Assembly (NCBI GenBank): GCA_020249775.1
Contig: JADCFA010000015.1
Span: 33,385-97,384 of the forward strand
DNA length: 64,000 bases
Reading direction: 5' to 3'
Source of the DNA: Roseomonas sp.
GTDB lineage: Bacteria > Pseudomonadota > Alphaproteobacteria > Acetobacterales > Acetobacteraceae
Shown: positions 52,420-61,250 of the stretch, one piece after another
Layout of the letters: the number at the start of each line of letters is the position of its first letter
Position numbering within the stretch: the first letter of the stretch is position 1
The notes under the pieces: model-generated
The model's input: the letters and a program-made list of their open reading frames with translations, nothing else
The model's database searches: none
What the model was told of the DNA's origin: nothing
Position numbers and translations under genes: made by a program

Positions 52420-52596
52420 GTGCCTGGCATAGACATTATCGGCACGCTGCCCGCTGAAATCGGCGAGGTGATGACCTTTTCCGCCGCCATTTTCACTGAG
52501 GCGCCGCAGCCCGAAGCCGCGCGCGCGTTCATGGCGGTTCTGGTGCAAGGCGCGGATGCGAGCTTGCTCCGCGCCAAGGGGTTGGAACCGGTTTAG
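52420..52596 (+). pseudogene. ModA-like substrate-binding protein C-terminal relic
   Basis: A 58-codon plus-strand frame reads VPGIDIIGTLPAEIGEVMTF, then AAIFTEAPQPEAARAFMAVL and LLRAKGLEPV before TAG. This matches the last 60 residues of ModA-type periplasmic binding proteins, with the P-x-E-x-Q-like turn, the e-A-x-x-F/L helix and the final G-L-E-P. The rest of the gene is absent upstream, so it is a relic or a very short unexpressed frame. It lies between two copies of the hairpin repeat. Confidence 0.6.
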
Positions 52597-52650
52597 TGCG
52601 TTTCCCGTTCGCATTTGCTCACGGGCAACCCACTAAAACCCTGTCTGGTC

Positions 52651-52694
52651 GCGTTTTCCGTAGAGCCGAGTGTTTCCACTTGGCTTGAAAATGC
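52651..52694. repeat. Dispersed hairpin repeat, copy 5
   Basis: A 9-bp inner stem with one G-T pair (AGCCGAGTG/CACTTGGCT), loop TTTC, sits inside outer GCGTTTTC/GAAAATGC arms. It ends one base from the stop codon of the monooxygenase gene, matching the placement of copy 2 beside prpE. Confidence 0.8.
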
Positions 52695-52695
52695 T

Positions 52696-54336
52696 TCAGG
52701 CGCCCAAAGCAAACCCCTCATACCCCTTCTCCGCCACCTCATCACAAATCCGCCGATACCGCGCCATGCCGCCGATATAGGGCATGAAAACGCGCGGCTT
52801 GCCCGGCACATTAGCGCCCAGATACCAGGAATGCGGCGTCTTCGGGAAAAGCGTGCGGTTGGCCACTTCCTGCACCTGCACCATCCAATCATCTACCGCA
52901 TCGGGCTTGGCTTCAATGCGGGTCTGACCGGCGGCGCGCATATCCGCGATGCAGCGCGTGATCCAATCCACATGCTGCTCGATGGCAACAGGCATATTGG
53001 TGAGCACGGATGGGCTGCCTGGTCCGGTGATGGTGAAAAGATTGGGGAAGCCCACAACCTGTAGCCCCAGATAGCTACGCGGGCCTTCACGCCAGACATC
53101 GCGCAATGCCAAGCCATCACGTCCGGCGATATTCAGGTTGAATAGCGGGCCGGTCATGGCATCAAAGCCAGTGGCAAAGACAATGATATCCAGCGGATAT
53201 TCGCCCTTGCTGGTCTTCACGCCATTGGCCGTGATGCGTTCAATCGGCTCGGCCCGCAAATTCACCACATCAACATTGTCGCGGTTATAGGTTTCGAAAT
53301 AGCCGGTATCAATCGGCGGGCGCTTGGTCGCGAAGCCATGATCAATATCGGCAAGGATCGCGGCCTTGGCAGGGTCCTTCACGATCTGGCCGATCTTTTT
53401 CTTGAGGAAGTCCGAGACGATCCTATTCGCTTCCTCATTCGTCAGCACATCGCGGAATTCAGCGCGAAGCCTGAGGCCACCCCTCTCCCAGGCTTTCTCA
53501 AAAATCTCGTTCCGTTCTTCATCGGACACATCCAGGACGGAGCGATCCGCAATGCGCCAGGGATGGCCATTGACGGTGGAGCGCATCACATCGCGAATCT
53601 CGGCGAAATTCTCCCGCACATATTTCTTGAAATCATCGGTCAGTGGCGCATTGCGCGCGGGGATCGAATAATTCGCCGTGCGCTGAAACACGGTCAGGTG
53701 CTTCGCAGCCGCGCCAATCACCGGAATGGCCTGAATGCCGGTGGAACCGGTACCAATCACGCCAACGCGCTTGCCCGAGAAATCCACACCCTCATGCGGC
53801 CATTCGCCGGTGTGATACCATTTGCCCTGAAAATCGGGGATGCCTTCAATCTTCGGCAGATTGGCCGAAGAAAGGCAGCCGACAGCGGTGATCAGATAGC
53901 GCGCGGCGTAATGCCCGCCCTGTTCGGTCCGCACATGCCAAAGGTTTTCCGCTTCATCATAGCGCGCTGCCACCACCCGCGCGCCGAAGGTGATGTCGCG
54001 CTTCAGGTCAAGCTTATCGGCGGCGTAATTCAGGTAGCGCAGAATCTCGGGCTGGCTCGGATAGCGTTCGGACCATTCCCAGCCTTGCACCAGCTCATCC
54101 GAAAAGTGATAGCAATAGCTGTGGCTTTCGGAATCACACCGCGCGCCCGGGTAGCGGTTCCAATACCAGGTGCCGCCCACGCCATCGCCCGCTTCCAGCA
54201 CATGGACGGAAAGCCCGAGGCGATCCCTGAGCGTATGGAGCTGATACATGCCGGCGAAACCGGCACCGATGATCAGCGCGTCATACAGCTTCGCCTCGGT
54301 CGAGGTGGCGGCCAGGGGGCTTACGGCGTCAAGCAT
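52696..54336 (-). CDS. Baeyer-Villiger-type flavin monooxygenase
   Basis: The 546-residue protein has an FAD motif (ALIIGAGFAGMYQLHTL), the substrate-side block GDGVGGTWYWNRYPGARCD, the BVMO fingerprint FQGKWYHTGEWP (F-x-G-x-x-x-H-T-x-x-W-P) at about 168-179, and an NADPH motif (GVIGTGSTGIQAIP). ATGFDAMTGPLFNLNIAGRD near 390 is the conserved ATG motif. Size and motifs place it with cyclohexanone and phenylacetone monooxygenases, which insert oxygen next to a ketone to give an ester or lactone. The substrate is unknown. It is divergent from folE. Confidence 0.92.
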   Translation of the reverse strand: MLDAVSPLAATSTEAKLYDALIIGAGFAGMYQLHTLRDRLGLSVHVLEAGDGVGGTWYWNRYPGARCDSESHSYCYHFSDELVQGWEWSERYPSQPEILRYLNYAADKLDLKRDITFGARVVAARYDEAENLWHVRTEQGGHYAARYLITAVGCLSSANLPKIEGIPDFQGKWYHTGEWPHEGVDFSGKRVGVIGTGSTGIQAIPVIGAAAKHLTVFQRTANYSIPARNAPLTDDFKKYVRENFAEIRDVMRSTVNGHPWRIADRSVLDVSDEERNEIFEKAWERGGLRLRAEFRDVLTNEEANRIVSDFLKKKIGQIVKDPAKAAILADIDHGFATKRPPIDTGYFETYNRDNVDVVNLRAEPIERITANGVKTSKGEYPLDIIVFATGFDAMTGPLFNLNIAGRDGLALRDVWREGPRSYLGLQVVGFPNLFTITGPGSPSVLTNMPVAIEQHVDWITRCIADMRAAGQTRIEAKPDAVDDWMVQVQEVANRTLFPKTPHSWYLGANVPGKPRVFMPYIGGMARYRRICDEVAEKGYEGFALGA

Positions 54337-54510
54337 GGCAATTTCTTCATGTTTTCTGGATGGGATTCTAAACTAACCCTTACCTTCCCCGGCGCCAAGC
54401 GGGGAGAAAAGCTTGTCATTTCGCACCCGCCGCCCACATAGGGGATGCGAAAGCGCCCGAAAGCCCCCTGCCCATCGGCGCCTTGCTGCGTTTTGGGAAA
54501 GACCATCACC

Positions 54511-55155
54511 GTGAATATTCAAACCCCTGCCCCTGGCCTGTCCACGGCCAATGCCACCCTGGAACCGCGCCCCTCCCGCGCGGAAGCGGAAGCCGCGGTG
54601 CGCACCCTGCTGCGCTGGGCCGGCGATGATCCGGACCGCGAAGGCCTGGTGGATACCCCCGCGCGCGTCGCCCGCGCCTATGAGGAATTCTTCGCCGGCT
54701 ATGAAACCGACCCGGTGGATTTGCTCGCGCGGTCCTTCGAAGAAACCGATGGCTATGATGAAATGGTGATCCTGCGCGACATCCGCATGGAAAGCCATTG
54801 CGAACATCATATGGTGCCGATCATTGGCCGCGCGCATATCGCCTATCTGCCGCAGGGCCGCGTGGTTGGCATCAGCAAGCTGGCGCGCGTTCTGGAAGTC
54901 TATGCCAAGCGGCTGCAAATCCAGGAAAAGCTGACCGCGCAGGTCGCGAATACCATTGAACAGGTGCTGAAGCCGAAAGGTGTCGCCGTGGTGATTGAAG
55001 CGGCGCATCAATGCATGACGACCCGCGGCATCCACAAGCCCGGTGTGACCATGGTGACCAGCCGCATGCTTGGCGCCTTCCGCGATGATGCCAGCACGCG
55101 GCGCGAATTCCTGGCCATTATCGGCGGCCAGCGCGCGAATGTGATTGAAGGCTGA
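54511..55155 (+). CDS. folE: GTP cyclohydrolase I
   Basis: With the GTG at 54511 (VNIQTPAPG) the protein has 214 residues; an ATG at 54445 would add 22 unusual residues. The catalytic and zinc-binding blocks are all present: [40 protein letters not shown] and [17 protein letters not shown] (second Cys). It converts GTP to dihydroneopterin triphosphate, the first step of folate synthesis. The gene stands alone, followed by a metallopeptidase gene. A perfect 12-bp hairpin follows the stop. Confidence 0.94.
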   Translation: MNIQTPAPGLSTANATLEPRPSRAEAEAAVRTLLRWAGDDPDREGLVDTPARVARAYEEFFAGYETDPVDLLARSFEETDGYDEMVILRDIRMESHCEHHMVPIIGRAHIAYLPQGRVVGISKLARVLEVYAKRLQIQEKLTAQVANTIEQVLKPKGVAVVIEAAHQCMTTRGIHKPGVTMVTSRMLGAFRDDASTRREFLAIIGGQRANVIEG

Positions 55156-55171
55156 AACCTCAGCCCTCCCA

Positions 55172-55207
55172 CGCCGAAGCGCCGCTTGACCAAGGGGCGC
55201 TTCGGCG
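55172..55207 (+). terminator. Large hairpin after folE
   Basis: A perfect 12-bp stem (CGCCGAAGCGCC / GGCGCTTCGGCG) encloses an inner CTTG/CAAG pair. There is no T-run, and the next gene starts 13 bp later, so it may terminate, attenuate or stabilise RNA. Confidence 0.5.
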
Positions 55208-55220
55208 CGCATGAGCCCCC

Positions 55221-55613
55221 ATGCGCTTTACCACCCCACCAAGTCCCGAAGACCTGATCGAATTGGCCGAGGATGCGCTGGGCGCTATCCCGAAGCCCCT
55301 CCGCGATCTTTTGCAAGGTGTCGCTATTCTGGTGGATGATATTGCGGAGGAGGAAATGCTCCGCGAACTCGGCATCGAAAACCCCTATGAGCTGACGGGG
55401 CTTTATCTTGGCGTGCCGCTGACCGAAAAAAGCAGCGCCATGGCGCCGGAAGAACCGGACCGTATCCTACTTTTCCGGGAACCCATCCTGCTGGAATGGA
55501 TTGAATCCGGGGAGGATTTGTTCCGCCTTGTACGGAACGTGCTGATCCACGAAATCGGCCATCATTTCGGCTTTTCGGATGAGGATATCGAAAGGCTGGA
55601 AGGCGGGGAGTAG
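55221..55613 (+). CDS. Zincin-like metallopeptidase family protein
   Basis: The 130-residue protein has VLIHEIGHHFGFSDEDIERL at its C-terminal end, the H-E-x-x-H zinc motif with a following H/D as in the metallopeptidase family formerly called DUF1025 (possible zinc metallopeptidase). The N-terminal half contains a conserved ELTGLYLGVPLTEKS and RILLFREPILLEW. It looks soluble and cytoplasmic. The substrate is unknown. It follows folE by 65 bp, with a hairpin between. Confidence 0.85.
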   Translation: MRFTTPPSPEDLIELAEDALGAIPKPLRDLLQGVAILVDDIAEEEMLRELGIENPYELTGLYLGVPLTEKSSAMAPEEPDRILLFREPILLEWIESGEDLFRLVRNVLIHEIGHHFGFSDEDIERLEGGE

Positions 55614-55680
55614 CCCTAAGCCCGAGGGTTTGTGATGCACCCGGTTTCAACCAGCCCCGATCCATCCTAAATAAAAGTTC

Positions 55681-57099
55681 ATGTCCATCACCTTCACCCT
55701 GAATGGCGCCGTGCGGGCGCTCCCCGCCGAAACACCCCCGGCCATGACCCTGCTTGATTGGCTGCGCGCGGCGGGGCTGACCGGCACCAAGGAGGGCTGT
55801 GCAGAAGGCGATTGCGGCGCCTGCACCGTGGTGATTGAGGGGCCCGATGGCGCCCGCGCCGCCGTCAATGCCTGCCTGATGACGCTGGGGCAGGCGCATG
55901 GCCTGGCGCTGCGGAGCGTGGAGGGGCTTTCCGCCCCCGATGGCGCGCCGCATCCCGTCCAGGCCGCGATGCTGGCCGCCGAGGCCACGCAATGCGGCTT
56001 TTGTACGCCGGGGATTGTCATGTCGCTTTACGCCCATGCGCGCATGGGCGGTGATGCGCATGAGGCTTTGGCCGGAAATCTTTGTCGCTGCACCGGCTAT
56101 CGTCCGATTTTAGATGCGGTGGCGGTTTTGCCGGTGGCGGAGGATGCCGCGCCGTCCAGCCCCGTGACCGACGTGACCGCCCTTGGCCCGCCCGAGCATC
56201 GCTTTTTCCTGCCGCGCAGCCTTGATGAGGCGCTTGCGCTCCGGCGCGAACACCCAGGGGCGTGGATTTTGGCGGGCGGCACGGATTTGGGCCTGCGGTT
56301 TTCGGAACATCGCGACAATCCTGCCACCATTATTTGCCTGCGCGATGTTGCTGAATTGCGCGGGATCAGCGCGGGGCCAGAGGGGCTTTCGGTTGGGGCC
56401 GCGGAACCCTATGCCGCGCTGCTTGATCTGATCGCGGATGATCGGGATTTCGCGGCTTTTGCCGGGCTGCTGCGGCGCCTCGGGTCGCGCCAGATACGTG
56501 CCCTTGGCACGCTGGGCGGTAATTTGGGCACCGCAAGCCCCATCGGCGATGCGCTGCCGCCGCTGCTGGCGCTTGGCGCGCGGGTGACAATCGCCCGGCC
56601 TGATGGCACGCGCGATGTGGCGGTTGAGGATTTCCTGCTCGGCTATCGGTGCAATGCGCTGGCGGCGGAGGAGGTGATTGCGCGAATCTTCATCCCAAGA
56701 CCAAAACCGGGCGCGATTTTCGCCGCCGAGAAGCTTTCGCGTCGGCACGATCAGGATATCAGCGCCATTGGCCTGGCCGTGCTGCTGGAACGCGATGGTG
56801 AGGTGATTACCCGCGCGCGCATCGCCCATGGCGGCTGCGGGCCGATGGCAGCGCGCGCTCCGGAAGCCGAAGCCCTGCTGCAAGGCGCGCCCTTCACCGA
56901 AGCGCAAGCGCGCGCGGCCGGTGAGGCTTTGGCGCGCACCATTACGCCCATGGATGATTTGCGCGGCAGCGCCGAATATCGCCGCGTGGCGGCGCGCAAT
57001 CTTTTGCTTCGGCTTTATTGGCGCGCAGCCAGGCCAGATGCGGCGTCAGAAATCATGGCACTGCCGACGCCGCATGCGCCGCGGTTCATCGCGCCATGA
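55681..57099 (+). CDS. xdhA: Xanthine dehydrogenase small subunit (FeS/FAD)
   Basis: The 472-residue subunit has a plant-type 2Fe-2S site (GCAEGDCGACTVV), a second cluster site (ATQCGFCTPGIVMSLYAHA and GNLCRCTGYRPI) and a FAD domain with WILAGGTDLGLRFSEHRD. LRRLGSRQIRALGTLGGNLG follows. The order matches XdhA of two- or three-subunit bacterial xanthine dehydrogenases. It moves electrons from the molybdenum centre to NAD. The stop overlaps the xdhB start (ATGA). No xdhC gene is seen downstream. Confidence 0.93.
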   Translation: MSITFTLNGAVRALPAETPPAMTLLDWLRAAGLTGTKEGCAEGDCGACTVVIEGPDGARAAVNACLMTLGQAHGLALRSVEGLSAPDGAPHPVQAAMLAAEATQCGFCTPGIVMSLYAHARMGGDAHEALAGNLCRCTGYRPILDAVAVLPVAEDAAPSSPVTDVTALGPPEHRFFLPRSLDEALALRREHPGAWILAGGTDLGLRFSEHRDNPATIICLRDVAELRGISAGPEGLSVGAAEPYAALLDLIADDRDFAAFAGLLRRLGSRQIRALGTLGGNLGTASPIGDALPPLLALGARVTIARPDGTRDVAVEDFLLGYRCNALAAEEVIARIFIPRPKPGAIFAAEKLSRRHDQDISAIGLAVLLERDGEVITRARIAHGGCGPMAARAPEAEALLQGAPFTEAQARAAGEALARTITPMDDLRGSAEYRRVAARNLLLRLYWRAARPDAASEIMALPTPHAPRFIAP

Positions 57100-59384
57100 A
57101 TGCGCCACTCGCCCAAGGTGCAGCGCTCGCGCATGATTCCGCGCTTGGCCATGTGACGGGCCGCGTGCCCTTTGCGGATGATGTGCCGGAAGCGCCGGGG
57201 CTGTTGCATGGCGCGCTGTTGCTCTCGCCCGTCGCGCATGGCCGGCTTGGGGCTTTTGATGTTGCGGCGGCGCGCGCCATGCCGGGCATTGTTGCGGTGC
57301 TGACAGCGCGGGATGTGCCGGGGGCGAATGACATCTCGCCTTCCGGCCGCGAAGTTGAACCGCTTTTCGCCGATGGCGTCTTGCGCCATCACGGCCAACC
57401 GATTGCGCTGGTGGTCGGTGCAACACGCGATGCGGCGCTCGCCGCACTCGCTGCCCTGAAGCCGGAAATCGAAGCGCTGCCCGCCATTCTTTCCATTGAG
57501 GATGCGCTGGCAGCGGAAGCCTATTTGCTGCCGCCGCAGGAAATTACGGTGGGCGATGCGGCGGGTGCCATTGCTGCGGCGCCCATGCAGGCATCAGGCG
57601 AATTTCGCGCCGGCGGGCAGGAGCATTTCTATCTGGAAGGCCAGATCGCGACTGCCCTGCCAGGCGAGGATGGCGATATCGCCATCACCTCCTCCACCCA
57701 GCACCCGACCGAGGTGCAGCATATCGCAGCGCGCGTGCTGGGTTGCGATTTCAACCGCATCACCGTGCGCTGCCGGCGCATGGGCGGTGGCTTTGGCGGC
57801 AAGGAAAGCAATGCATCCTGGGTGGCAGCGGCGGCAGCACTTGCCGCGCGCGTCACGGGGCGGCCGGTAAAGCTGCGCCTTTCGCGCAAGGCGGATATGG
57901 CGGCGACCGGCAAGCGCCATCCCTTTCTGTATCGCTGGCGCGCTGGTTTTGACGCGACCGGGCGCATCACGGGGCTGGAGGCGATGTTCGCTGCCGATGG
58001 TGGGCATAGTCTTGATCTGACCGGCGGCGTGGTGTTTCGCGCCCTGACCCATGCGCTGAATTGCTATGAGGTGCCGGCGGTAAAACTGCGCGCATTGTCG
58101 CTGCGCACGAATATGGTCAGCCACACGGCCTTTCGCGGCTTTGGTGGCCCGCAGGGCGTTTTGCTGATGGAAGATGTGCTGCGCCATGTCGCTGCTGCCA
58201 CGGGGCAGGATATGGAAGCGGTGCGCGCGCGCAATTTCGCGGGCGGCGAGAATGGCAGCAAGGCGCCTTATGGCCAGGCCATGGAAGGCGATTTGATCCG
58301 CCGCGTTTATGCTGAAGCCATGGAAGATGCCGGCTGGGCGGCGCGGCGTGCGGAAATCGCAGCCTTCAATGCGCAACATCCATTTCTGCGGCGCGGGCTT
58401 GGCAGTTTTGTGTTGGCCTTTGGCATTTCCTTCGGCCTCATGCATCTGAACCAAGCCGGCGCCTTGGTGCATGTTTATGCGGATGGTTCCATCCGGCTCA
58501 ATCACGGCGGGACGGAAATGGGCCAGGGGCTCAATATCAAGATCGCGCAGGTGGTGGCGGATGCCTTTGGCGTGCCGATTGGCCGTATTCGCATCACACC
58601 CACCAGCACGGCAGAGGTGCCCAATACCGCACCCACCGCCGCTTCCACGGGTTCCGATTTGAATGGCTGGGCGGCGCATCTGGCCGCAAGCGCCATTCGC
58701 GAACGCATGGCCGCCGAAGCGGCGCGGCTTTGGGAAGTGCCGGTGGAAGTGATTGGCTTTGGCGAAGGCCGCGTCTTCGTCGCAAAACCCGGCGATAATC
58801 GCGCCATGGAGTTCGGCGATCTGGCGCATCGCTGCTGGGTGCAGCGGATTTCGCTTTCTGCAACAGGGTTTTACCGCACCCCCGACATCCATTGGGATGC
58901 GAAAACCATGCGGGGCGAGCCTTTCTTCTATTTCTCCTACGGCGCGGCGGTGGTGGAAGTGGTAGTGGATAGGCTCACTGGCGAACATCGCGTGCTGCGT
59001 GCTGATCTGGTGCAGGATTGCGGGCGCTCACTGAATCCTGCGATTGATCGCGGCCAGATTGAAGGCGGCTTTGTGCAGGGGCTTGGTTGGCTGACGACGG
59101 AAAGCCTGTTTTGGGACAAGGAAGGGCGGCAACGCACCCTTGGGCCTTCCACCTACAAAATCCCGGGCAGCCGCGATGCGCCGCCGGATTTCCGGCTGCG
59201 TTTGCTGGCCAATGCGCCGGCACGGGCGGAGACGATTTTCCGATCAAAAGGTGTCGGTGAACCGCCACTCATGCTGGCAACCGCAGTGTGGAATGCGCTG
59301 TGCGATGCAACGGGCCTGACCGCGCTTGATCTGCCGGCCACGCCGGAGCGGGTGTTGCTGGCGCTCGAGAAGGCGCGCGCCTAA
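57096..59384 (+). CDS. xdhB: Xanthine dehydrogenase molybdopterin-binding subunit
   Basis: From the ATG at 57096, overlapping the xdhA stop, the protein has 762 residues. Landmarks are RRMGGGFGGKESNASWVAAA (cofactor loop), NMVSHTAFRGFGGPQGVLLM, GGTEMGQGLNIKIAQVVADA, and KGVGEPPLMLATAVWNAL with the catalytic glutamate. It hydroxylates hypoxanthine and xanthine to urate. Length is slightly shorter than typical (about 780) but all motifs are present. The TAA overlaps by 4 bp the convergent carrier gene. The XdhC insertion chaperone is not seen here and must come from elsewhere if the enzyme is active. Confidence 0.93.
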   Translation: MNAPLAQGAALAHDSALGHVTGRVPFADDVPEAPGLLHGALLLSPVAHGRLGAFDVAAARAMPGIVAVLTARDVPGANDISPSGREVEPLFADGVLRHHGQPIALVVGATRDAALAALAALKPEIEALPAILSIEDALAAEAYLLPPQEITVGDAAGAIAAAPMQASGEFRAGGQEHFYLEGQIATALPGEDGDIAITSSTQHPTEVQHIAARVLGCDFNRITVRCRRMGGGFGGKESNASWVAAAAALAARVTGRPVKLRLSRKADMAATGKRHPFLYRWRAGFDATGRITGLEAMFAADGGHSLDLTGGVVFRALTHALNCYEVPAVKLRALSLRTNMVSHTAFRGFGGPQGVLLMEDVLRHVAAATGQDMEAVRARNFAGGENGSKAPYGQAMEGDLIRRVYAEAMEDAGWAARRAEIAAFNAQHPFLRRGLGSFVLAFGISFGLMHLNQAGALVHVYADGSIRLNHGGTEMGQGLNIKIAQVVADAFGVPIGRIRITPTSTAEVPNTAPTAASTGSDLNGWAAHLAASAIRERMAAEAARLWEVPVEVIGFGEGRVFVAKPGDNRAMEFGDLAHRCWVQRISLSATGFYRTPDIHWDAKTMRGEPFFYFSYGAAVVEVVVDRLTGEHRVLRADLVQDCGRSLNPAIDRGQIEGGFVQGLGWLTTESLFWDKEGRQRTLGPSTYKIPGSRDAPPDFRLRLLANAPARAETIFRSKGVGEPPLMLATAVWNALCDATGLTALDLPATPERVLLALEKARA

Positions 59385-60310
59385 TTCAGCTTGAAGCGCG
59401 TATAGATTGGCCGCAGCAGAAAGGGCGTCAGGAAAAGCGGGAATTGGCCAAGCGCGAAGAACAACAAAATACGCTCATCGGTCGCCGCCGGCAGCACTGC
59501 CAGAAACAGCGCCATATTGCGGTTGCCGCCGAGCAAGCCCGCCGTTAGCGCCAGCTTCTTGCCGGTGGGCGCAAAGACCACGGCAGTGGCGGCATTCAGG
59601 CCGAAATTCGCCGCGAAAGCCAAGGCCAAGCCGCCCATCACCCAGGCGGGGTCTGAGGTGATCTTGGCCAGCATTCCATCCATCACGCCAAAGCCGAAAA
59701 TCACCACCAACCACACCACCGACCCATCCAAAGCGCCCGCGTAGCGTTGCAAGCGCGCGGGGCCCAAAAGCCGCCGCAGCGCCACGGCAATCAGCAAGGG
59801 CAGCCCGACCACCAGCATCAGCCGGCCCATCAGCGCGGAAAGTGAAATAGCCAAATCTATGCCCATCAACCCAAGCGCCAGCGGCGGCGCGGTGAAGGGC
59901 ACAATCAGCGTGGTGATGATCGCCACCACCAGCGATATTTCGCCATCCAGCCCCACCATGCGCGCGAAGGCGGGGGAAGATGTCGCGGCGCAGCCCATGG
60001 CGCTGATCACCAATCCCGCGACCAGCGGCCCTTCAAAGCCAAAGCCGCGCAGCACCAGAAACAGCAGAATGGGGCAGACCAGCATCATCCAGGCAACCAG
60101 CAGCGCCACCAGCACGGGCCGGCGCAAATACGCCACGACCTGCGCCAAATCCACGCGCAGCAGCACAATCGTCATCAATGTTGCCACCGAAAAAGTGACC
60201 ACATCACGGAACAGCGCCGCCAGGGGCGGAATAAAAAGCCCCGCGAAAATGCCAAGCGCCAGCAGCAGCCCGCCGCGGCGGGCGGACCATTCCAGAAAGC
60301 CAAGGGCCAT
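59381..60310 (-). CDS. Bile acid:sodium symporter-family membrane carrier
   Basis: Starting at the ATG at 60310 the protein has 309 residues and about ten membrane helices. The blocks VAGLVISAMGCAATSSPAFA, VVAIITTLIVPFTAPPLALG and LTAGLLGGNRNMALFLAVLP match the BASS-type fold, with the crossing-helix glycines and asparagines where sodium binds in the family. The substrate could be a bile-acid-like or other organic anion; it cannot be named. An upstream in-frame ATG adds 14 polar residues including CC. It overlaps the end of xdhB on the opposite strand. Confidence 0.78.
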   Translation of the reverse strand: MALGFLEWSARRGGLLLALGIFAGLFIPPLAALFRDVVTFSVATLMTIVLLRVDLAQVVAYLRRPVLVALLVAWMMLVCPILLFLVLRGFGFEGPLVAGLVISAMGCAATSSPAFARMVGLDGEISLVVAIITTLIVPFTAPPLALGLMGIDLAISLSALMGRLMLVVGLPLLIAVALRRLLGPARLQRYAGALDGSVVWLVVIFGFGVMDGMLAKITSDPAWVMGGLALAFAANFGLNAATAVVFAPTGKKLALTAGLLGGNRNMALFLAVLPAATDERILLFFALGQFPLFLTPFLLRPIYTRFKLN

Positions 60311-60405
60311 CAGCTTGGGCGTTTGCGTGCTATCATGGCCGCAGCATTCCAATTCGGGGCGCGCGACACAAGCTATGGTGGAATATTGGAAGGAGAATCC
60401 CGGCC

Positions 60406-61197
60406 ATGCTGGCCCATGAACCGCTGATCAGGCTGGCTGTGTTTCTCGGCGTGCTGGGTGCCATGCTGGTGCTGGAACGCGCCTTTCCGCGCCGGGCGCA
60501 GCGGCTTTCCTGGCGGCGCTGGCCGGCGAATTTCGGGCTGGTGGTGATTGCTTCCCTGCTGGTGCGGCTGCTGGCGCCGGCCGCTGCCATTGGCGCGGCG
60601 CTTTACGCGGAAAGCCTGGGGCTTGGGCTGCTGCGCTGGTTGGGGCTGAATGCTTGGCTCGGCGGCGTTTTGGCGGTGCTGCTGCTTGATCTGCTGATCT
60701 ATTTTCAACATCGCGTCTTTCACGCCGTGCCGATCTTATGGCGGCTGCATCGTGTGCATCACGCCGATCCGGAATTGGATGCTTCTTCCGGGTTGCGCTT
60801 CCATCCGCTGGAAATCCTTTTGTCCATGGCAATCAAAATGGCGGCGGTGGTGGCCCTTGGCGCGCCGGCTGAAGCGGTTTTGGTGTTTGAAGTGCTGCTG
60901 AATGCGACAAGCCTGTTCAACCACGCGAACCTTGCCCTGCCCACCTGGCTTGATGGCGCGCTGCGCCTGGCGCTGGTGACGCCTGATATGCACCGCGTGC
61001 ATCATTCCGAAGTGCCGGCGGAAACCAACAGCGATTTTGGCTTCTGCCTTTCCTGCTGGGATAGGGTGTTCGGCACCTATCGCGCCGAACCCGCCGCCGG
61101 GCAGCTTGGCATGGTGATTGGCGTTGTGGAATTTCGCGCCGATCAGGAACAAAGATTGGATCGCCTGCTGACGCAGCCCTTGCGGGAGCCAGTTTAG
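60406..61197 (+). CDS. Sterol desaturase/fatty acid hydroxylase-family protein
   Basis: The 263-residue protein has four to five membrane helices and the iron-binding histidine clusters of the family: YFQHRVFHAVPILWRLHRVH (H-x3-H and HRVHH), a mid-protein NHANLALP, and MHRVHHSEVPAETNSDFG. Such di-iron enzymes hydroxylate or desaturate lipids or isoprenoids. The substrate is unknown. It is divergent from the carrier gene with a gap of about 95 bp. Two large hairpins follow its stop. Confidence 0.87.
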   Translation: MLAHEPLIRLAVFLGVLGAMLVLERAFPRRAQRLSWRRWPANFGLVVIASLLVRLLAPAAAIGAALYAESLGLGLLRWLGLNAWLGGVLAVLLLDLLIYFQHRVFHAVPILWRLHRVHHADPELDASSGLRFHPLEILLSMAIKMAAVVALGAPAEAVLVFEVLLNATSLFNHANLALPTWLDGALRLALVTPDMHRVHHSEVPAETNSDFGFCLSCWDRVFGTYRAEPAAGQLGMVIGVVEFRADQEQRLDRLLTQPLREPV

Positions 61198-61238
61198 AGC
61201 ATGTTGCGTTCACATGGGTTCACGCAACCCGCTCTAAA
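61193..61238. repeat. Hairpin element overlapping the hydroxylase stop
   Basis: Outer arms TTTAGAGC/GCTCTAAA (8 bp) enclose an inner GTTGCGT/ACGCAAC stem. The left arm includes the stop codon. The TAGAGC termini match copy 1 of the dispersed repeat at 27771. Confidence 0.7.
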
Positions 61239-61250
61239 TTGTTGTTTTTC

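Noticed and set aside
53338..54441. 367-codon plus-strand frame opposite the monooxygenase gene
   Set aside because: The minus-strand protein has the full Baeyer-Villiger fingerprint; the plus frame is an antisense artefact.
57594..58988. 464-codon minus-strand frame opposite xdhB
   Set aside because: xdhB carries the full set of molybdenum hydroxylase motifs, and the antisense product has no recognisable feature.
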